Source of the DNA: Chimonanthus salicifolius
Taxonomy: Eukaryota > Streptophyta > Magnoliopsida > Laurales > Calycanthaceae
DNA length: 64,000 bases
Direction of reading: 5' to 3'
Assembly: GCA_013350335.1 (NCBI GenBank)
Contig: CM023536.1
Coordinates: 46,632,314-46,696,313, forward strand
In this document: piece by piece, positions 60,354 through 64,000 of the stretch
How the letters are laid out: each line of letters opens with the position of its first letter
Position numbering within the stretch: the stretch's first letter is position 1
Notes under the pieces: model-generated
Databases searched by the model: none
Told to the model about the DNA's origin: nothing
What the model saw: the letters and a program-made list of their open reading frames with translations, nothing else
Program-made: the position numbers and the translations under genes

Positions 60354-61000
60354 TCATTTTTGTCCCTCACCATAATCCAAAAAAATACACATTGCAGAGC
60401 GTGCAGATAATTTAGTGAGCTCACTATGAGGACAAAGCACAAAACATGTACAACAAAAAACTTTCAAAGAGAAATAGTCTAGAATTTTACAATATAACCG
60501 TTCAAAAGGAGATTTGCCAGAAGTGACGGTAGAAGGAATTTTATTGATCACTTGAGTTGCGGTGAGAACAGTTTCTCTCCAAAAGATGCTAGGAACACTA
60601 GCAGAGAGTAACAAAAAGAGAGCAATTTCGATGATATGCCTATGTTTTCTTTCTGCTACTCCATTTTGCTCAAGAGTGTCAGTGCAAGATGACTGATGAA
60701 TGGTTCCATCAGATGCAAGCAATTGAGAGAAATTACTAGAGGTATACTCTCCACCCAAATCACCTTTAAAACATTTAATAGTGGTAGAGAACTGGGTATG
60801 AATGAGTGATCGAAAATTTTGACAAATAGTAAAGAATTCCGAGCGACGTTTCATCAAATAAATCCAACAATTACGAGAATCGTTATCAATAAATGAAACA
60901 TAATAGTGGCGCCCTCCTTTTGTGGCAATAGGAGCTGGTCCCCACACATCAGAATGAATTAAATAAAAAAGAGCGACAGATATTGATAAACTATTATTAT
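60354..61000 (-). pseudogene. Copia 2 integrase
   Basis: Integrase core with its three acidic positions readable: Asp in IHSDVWGP (near 60945), Asp in GDLGGEYTS and Glu in GVAERKHRH. VSFIDNDSRNCWIYLMKRRS and NKIPSTVTSGKSPFERLY are also typical. The N-terminal zinc-finger half is cut off at about 61003 by the adjoining LTR. Confidence 0.9.
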
Positions 61001-62289
61001 AATACTCTGACCCGAATTAGGTGTGATCAGTATGATAAATCTTTCTTTAACCGGTTAATCTTGAAGATTACGGTTAGGGCTTTACGAAAAGCCCAGGTTT
61101 GGCCCAGTCTGAGCTTGAAAGCTCGATGATCTAACTCGTCTAGTTGGAAGGGCAAAATGGTAATTTTCCATTTATCGATGTTATTTCTACTATTTACGTA
61201 ATTATTTGATTATTATTGAATGATATTGATTTCCTTAATCAAGGATTTTAATTTATAATTACAATGTTATATTATTTTCAGAAAATGTTATTTAAAACTA
61301 CCCGAAAGAGGCCCAAAAGAGAAGAAATAAATATTTTTAGATGATTTAAGAAATAAGAAAATTTTAAGAAAAATATGTGATTCTAGACCTTTTTATAACG
61401 ATTTAGTTTATTTATTCAAATCTTTAAAATAAAGGTTTTAAACCCTTTTATTTAATACAAGTTAAATTAAGTAAATAGTGTCAAAATATGGATTTTGTCT
61501 AAATCTATGGTTTTTAATGAAATTTAAAATCTCCAAAATTTTATGATAAGTAGAGTTTATAAAATCCAACATTTTTGTTAAGTTGGATTAAATTAATTAA
61601 GTTATTTAAATCATATTTTTTGTTAAAATTTAATTAAGACAAAAATGGACCTATATGCAAAATCCCCAGAAGGACTTATCTGCAAATTATTTTTACTGTT
61701 GCCACCCTTACGTGGCCAGCAGCTTGCGTCGCCTCCATGTAGCGCCCATGGACTGCCAGTGATGTGTCTTTCACCCAGCCAAGCAGGTAAGTGTATAAAT
61801 TTTACCCTTCTTCCTAGCTGGATTCATCTAAGTGAGAAATCAGCCAGTTAAAAACCAAATCGACACTTCCCTCTCAGTTTTCAAATTTTTTTACCGTAAG
61901 CTTAAGGAGGGAGATTTTTCAAGCTTTGGATTTTCAACCCTAGAGCTTAAGCGAAGGTAACCTCAGTGTTTTTTTTCAAATTCTGACCCATCTAGAATCA
62001 AACAGAAATAAAATTAATCAACATTTGAGTGTTTAAAATAGATTTGAAGTTCTAAGGAAAATTCAAATTTTCTTGTGTTACACTGGTTTTCATGTTAAAA
62101 TCGGTTGTTCTAAATCAGTTTGAATGTTTTAATTTATTCCCTATGACAAGAGGACTCACAGAGGAGTCCATCTGACCAGTTAGATGTGAAAAACGAACCC
62201 AGAAAATCTACTGTTTTGGGATTCATAATTCACTCAACTGTTGCTGTTATTGTCTACTGCTACAGACAAAGGAGGAAGACGACTCTTAG

Positions 62290-62640
62290 AAGATTCGAGA
62301 GTCGCCAACACTTCGGAAGTTCCGAGATTCGGTTCGGGGTTCCCAAGTATCCAGAGGTTAACTGTTTCCCTCCCCCCCTTTGCTGACGGGATGTTTCGAG
62401 TCTGTTTCGGAAGAACCGAACTGCTCTAAAGTTCCGAGCTTTCCTCTGCAGATTCCGAGACACACCAAAACCCACAGATTGTTCTGTTTTCTGTTTTTCC
62501 ACTCGGAAGCACCTTCGGAAGTTCCGAGACATGAGCCTCGGAAGTTCTGAAGGACAGAACCATGTTTCGAAGGTTCTATGGACTAGTGTTTAGGTAGTGG
62601 CTCCGAAGCCACAGTACCAGGTTCCGAGGAGCCCAATTTT
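62290..62640. repeat. Cluster of CGGAAGTTCCGAG palindromes
   Basis: At least eight full or half copies of TCGGAAGTTCCGA, such as near 62312, 62516 and 62538, and GGCTCCGAAGCC near 62600. Loose spacing, imperfect. Confidence 0.7.
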
Positions 62641-63482
62641 GATTTTTAAATCTTGGTTTGATTTAAGATTGCATGTTTTAGACCTTAGATTTTAATGTGA
62701 TGTTTAAACCCCTCTTTAATAAATAAAAATGATACTAACCCATTTCTTTTGGTACTATAGTGTATATACTTTTTGTATTCACTTCCAGGTCGATACTCTT
62801 TATTTGTGGCTGACTCGGTCCGATAGCTATCTGTAGCTGTGCGATTTCCTTCGCTGCTCGGTAGAAAAGAAGGGTTCAAGCATTGAGTGGCCTCTAGGCC
62901 TAATTCGCTATAAGAGAAGTAGCCTGAGCACCTTATACCTCTAAACCTAACTCAATACGTCAACCTGGTCATGTCCAGAAGAGAATATGAGAAGTGGCCT
63001 GAGCACCATATTATATATATTGCTGATTATTGTAACTTAAAATGGTTAGTAACCAAATAGGAGAGTCAGTTCCATTTTCAGCTAGAGATTTCCAGAAAAT
63101 ATGATAAAAAGATTTGAAATACTATGAGTATGTATTGTTTTGTATGTTATGTATATTAACTGATCATTAATTGTATATCTCTTTGTATGCTTGACAGATA
63201 CTTTGATACCACACATTTTCGGTGAGAAGATTTAACACTACAGTAAGAGTAAATCAGGTTAAAAAGGATCTAGTGTAATGAGTGGTTTTAAGGATCTGTT
63301 TTGATGAACCCACTCATATGTCTCGCCATGATGCACTATTGTGAAGAATACTTATGGATATTTATGATGTTGATCATATATGATGATGCTTATGAGCTGT
63401 GATGATGTTAATACTGTTTCCATGTATCCTTAACTACTGAACTATTACCGGTCTTGGGCGTGTTAGTTTACGTCTACTGGAC

Positions 63483-64000
63483 CAAGTGGGTCAGTTGCAG
63501 ACTTCAGGTGTGTCAGTGCCGGTTTTGGGTGGGCCGGAGATGTACTTGCAAAGATTGTATTTTGACTATGTCGGGACTTAATACTAATGGTCTGAGCATA
63601 GTATCTAAGTGTTACGGTGGATGTCAGCAGTTATAGAATGATGTTGAGATTTTGACAAGATAAAACTATTATGTTGATAATGTTGATTTTGGCTAACTTG
63701 ATGTTCAATAAACTTCATTGTTATGTTCTTTCAGTGGGTTAGTTAGCTCACACTACTCACATTTCAAGTGGGTCAGTTGCTGACTTCGGGTGTGTCAGTA
63801 CCGGTTTTGGGTGGGCCGGAGATGTACTTGCAAGGATTGTATTTTGACCGTGTCGGGACATAATACTAATGGTCTCAGCGTAGCATCTAAGTGTTACGGT
63901 AGATGTTAGCAGTTATGGAATGATGTTAAGATTTTGGTAAGATAAAACCATTATGTTGATAATATTGATTTTAGCTAACTTGATGTTCAATAAACTTCAT
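63483..64000 (+). repeat. 282-bp tandem duplication at right edge
   Basis: CAAGTGGGTCAGTTGC recurs at 63483 and 63765. The second unit matches the first for at least 236 bp to the window end with few differences (for example CGGTTTTGGGTGGGCCGGAG in both). Confidence 0.9.

Larger units (their letters stand above)
45849..61003 (-). mobile_element. Second copia element, 5'-truncated, split by a 12.5-kb insertion
   Basis: Two pieces, 45849-46792 and 59332-61003, form one reverse-oriented copia pol. The break lies just after the reverse transcriptase YVDD. GAGAT (46788-46792) and AAGAT (59332-59336) are the imperfect 5-bp target duplication of the insertion. The 5' end (gag, protease, 5' LTR) is missing; at about 61003 the sequence passes into a gypsy-type LTR. 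Confidence 0.9.
61004..64000 (+). mobile_element. Gypsy-type LTR, 5' part, runs off right edge
   Basis: The start TATAATACTCTGACCCGAAT aligns with TGTGATACCCTGACCC of the LTR ending at 39444, with its terminal bases altered. 61004-62000 is AT-rich. 62290-62640 carries a cluster of CGGAAGTTCCGAG-type palindromes. A phrase like that before the tandem blocks of the 29789 LTR follows, then a 282-bp tandem duplication. No gag or pol in the window. Short frames at 61645, 62186-62532 and 63454 are within these repeats. Confidence 0.6.

Noticed and set aside
45902..61003. Two independent copia elements on either side of the 12.5-kb insertion
   Set aside because: The reverse transcriptase reads continuously across the insertion with a near-perfect 5-bp duplication, so one element was split.

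Overview
This is nuclear DNA of a flowering plant, most likely a eudicot; the species cannot be named from the sequence. It is AT-rich. Its two genuine genes have GT-AG introns and belong to plant families, and most of the rest is plant transposable elements: Ty1/copia, Ty3/gypsy LTRs, a LINE, a TRIM, MITEs and SINE-like pieces. Most long open frames are fragments of decayed elements or chance frames in AT-rich DNA.

Genes. At the left edge (1112-4133, minus strand) are the first two exons of a leucine-rich-repeat receptor kinase, which continues beyond the window. At 41382-44994 (minus) is a complete five-exon NIP-type aquaporin gene of 289 codons. I see no other intact host gene.

Layout. 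5355-6212 and 9573-10473 are two copies of one Tourist-like MITE. 7124-8475 is a foldback element with an 8-bp target duplication and internal hairpin units. 8857-39546 is a tandem duplication of roughly 3.7 kb of unique-like sequence (copy 1 from 8857, copy 2 from 25613), inflated to about 30 kb because each copy took different insertions. Copy 1 received a Tourist-like MITE, a gypsy-type LTR that holds a 6.6-kb copia element (which holds a LINE), and a 3.3-kb solo LTR inside a TRIM. Copy 2 received a Stowaway MITE, another MITE, a 3.6-kb LTR and a 4.8-kb chimeric LTR insertion. Each copy serves as the empty-site control for insertions in the other.

Right of the aquaporin gene, a decayed copia element (about 45700-61003, minus) is split next to its reverse transcriptase YVDD motif by a 12.5-kb insertion (46793-59331). 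That insertion is two non-coding Athila/Tat-like retroelement derivatives joined tail to tail in opposite orientation. The window closes with the 5' part of another gypsy-type LTR (about 61000-64000).

None of the transposon frames is intact. The main interest is structural: the tandem duplication as a natural insertion assay, the inverted retroelement dimer with crossed-over LTR pairs, and the different hairpin arrays carried inside several related LTRs.
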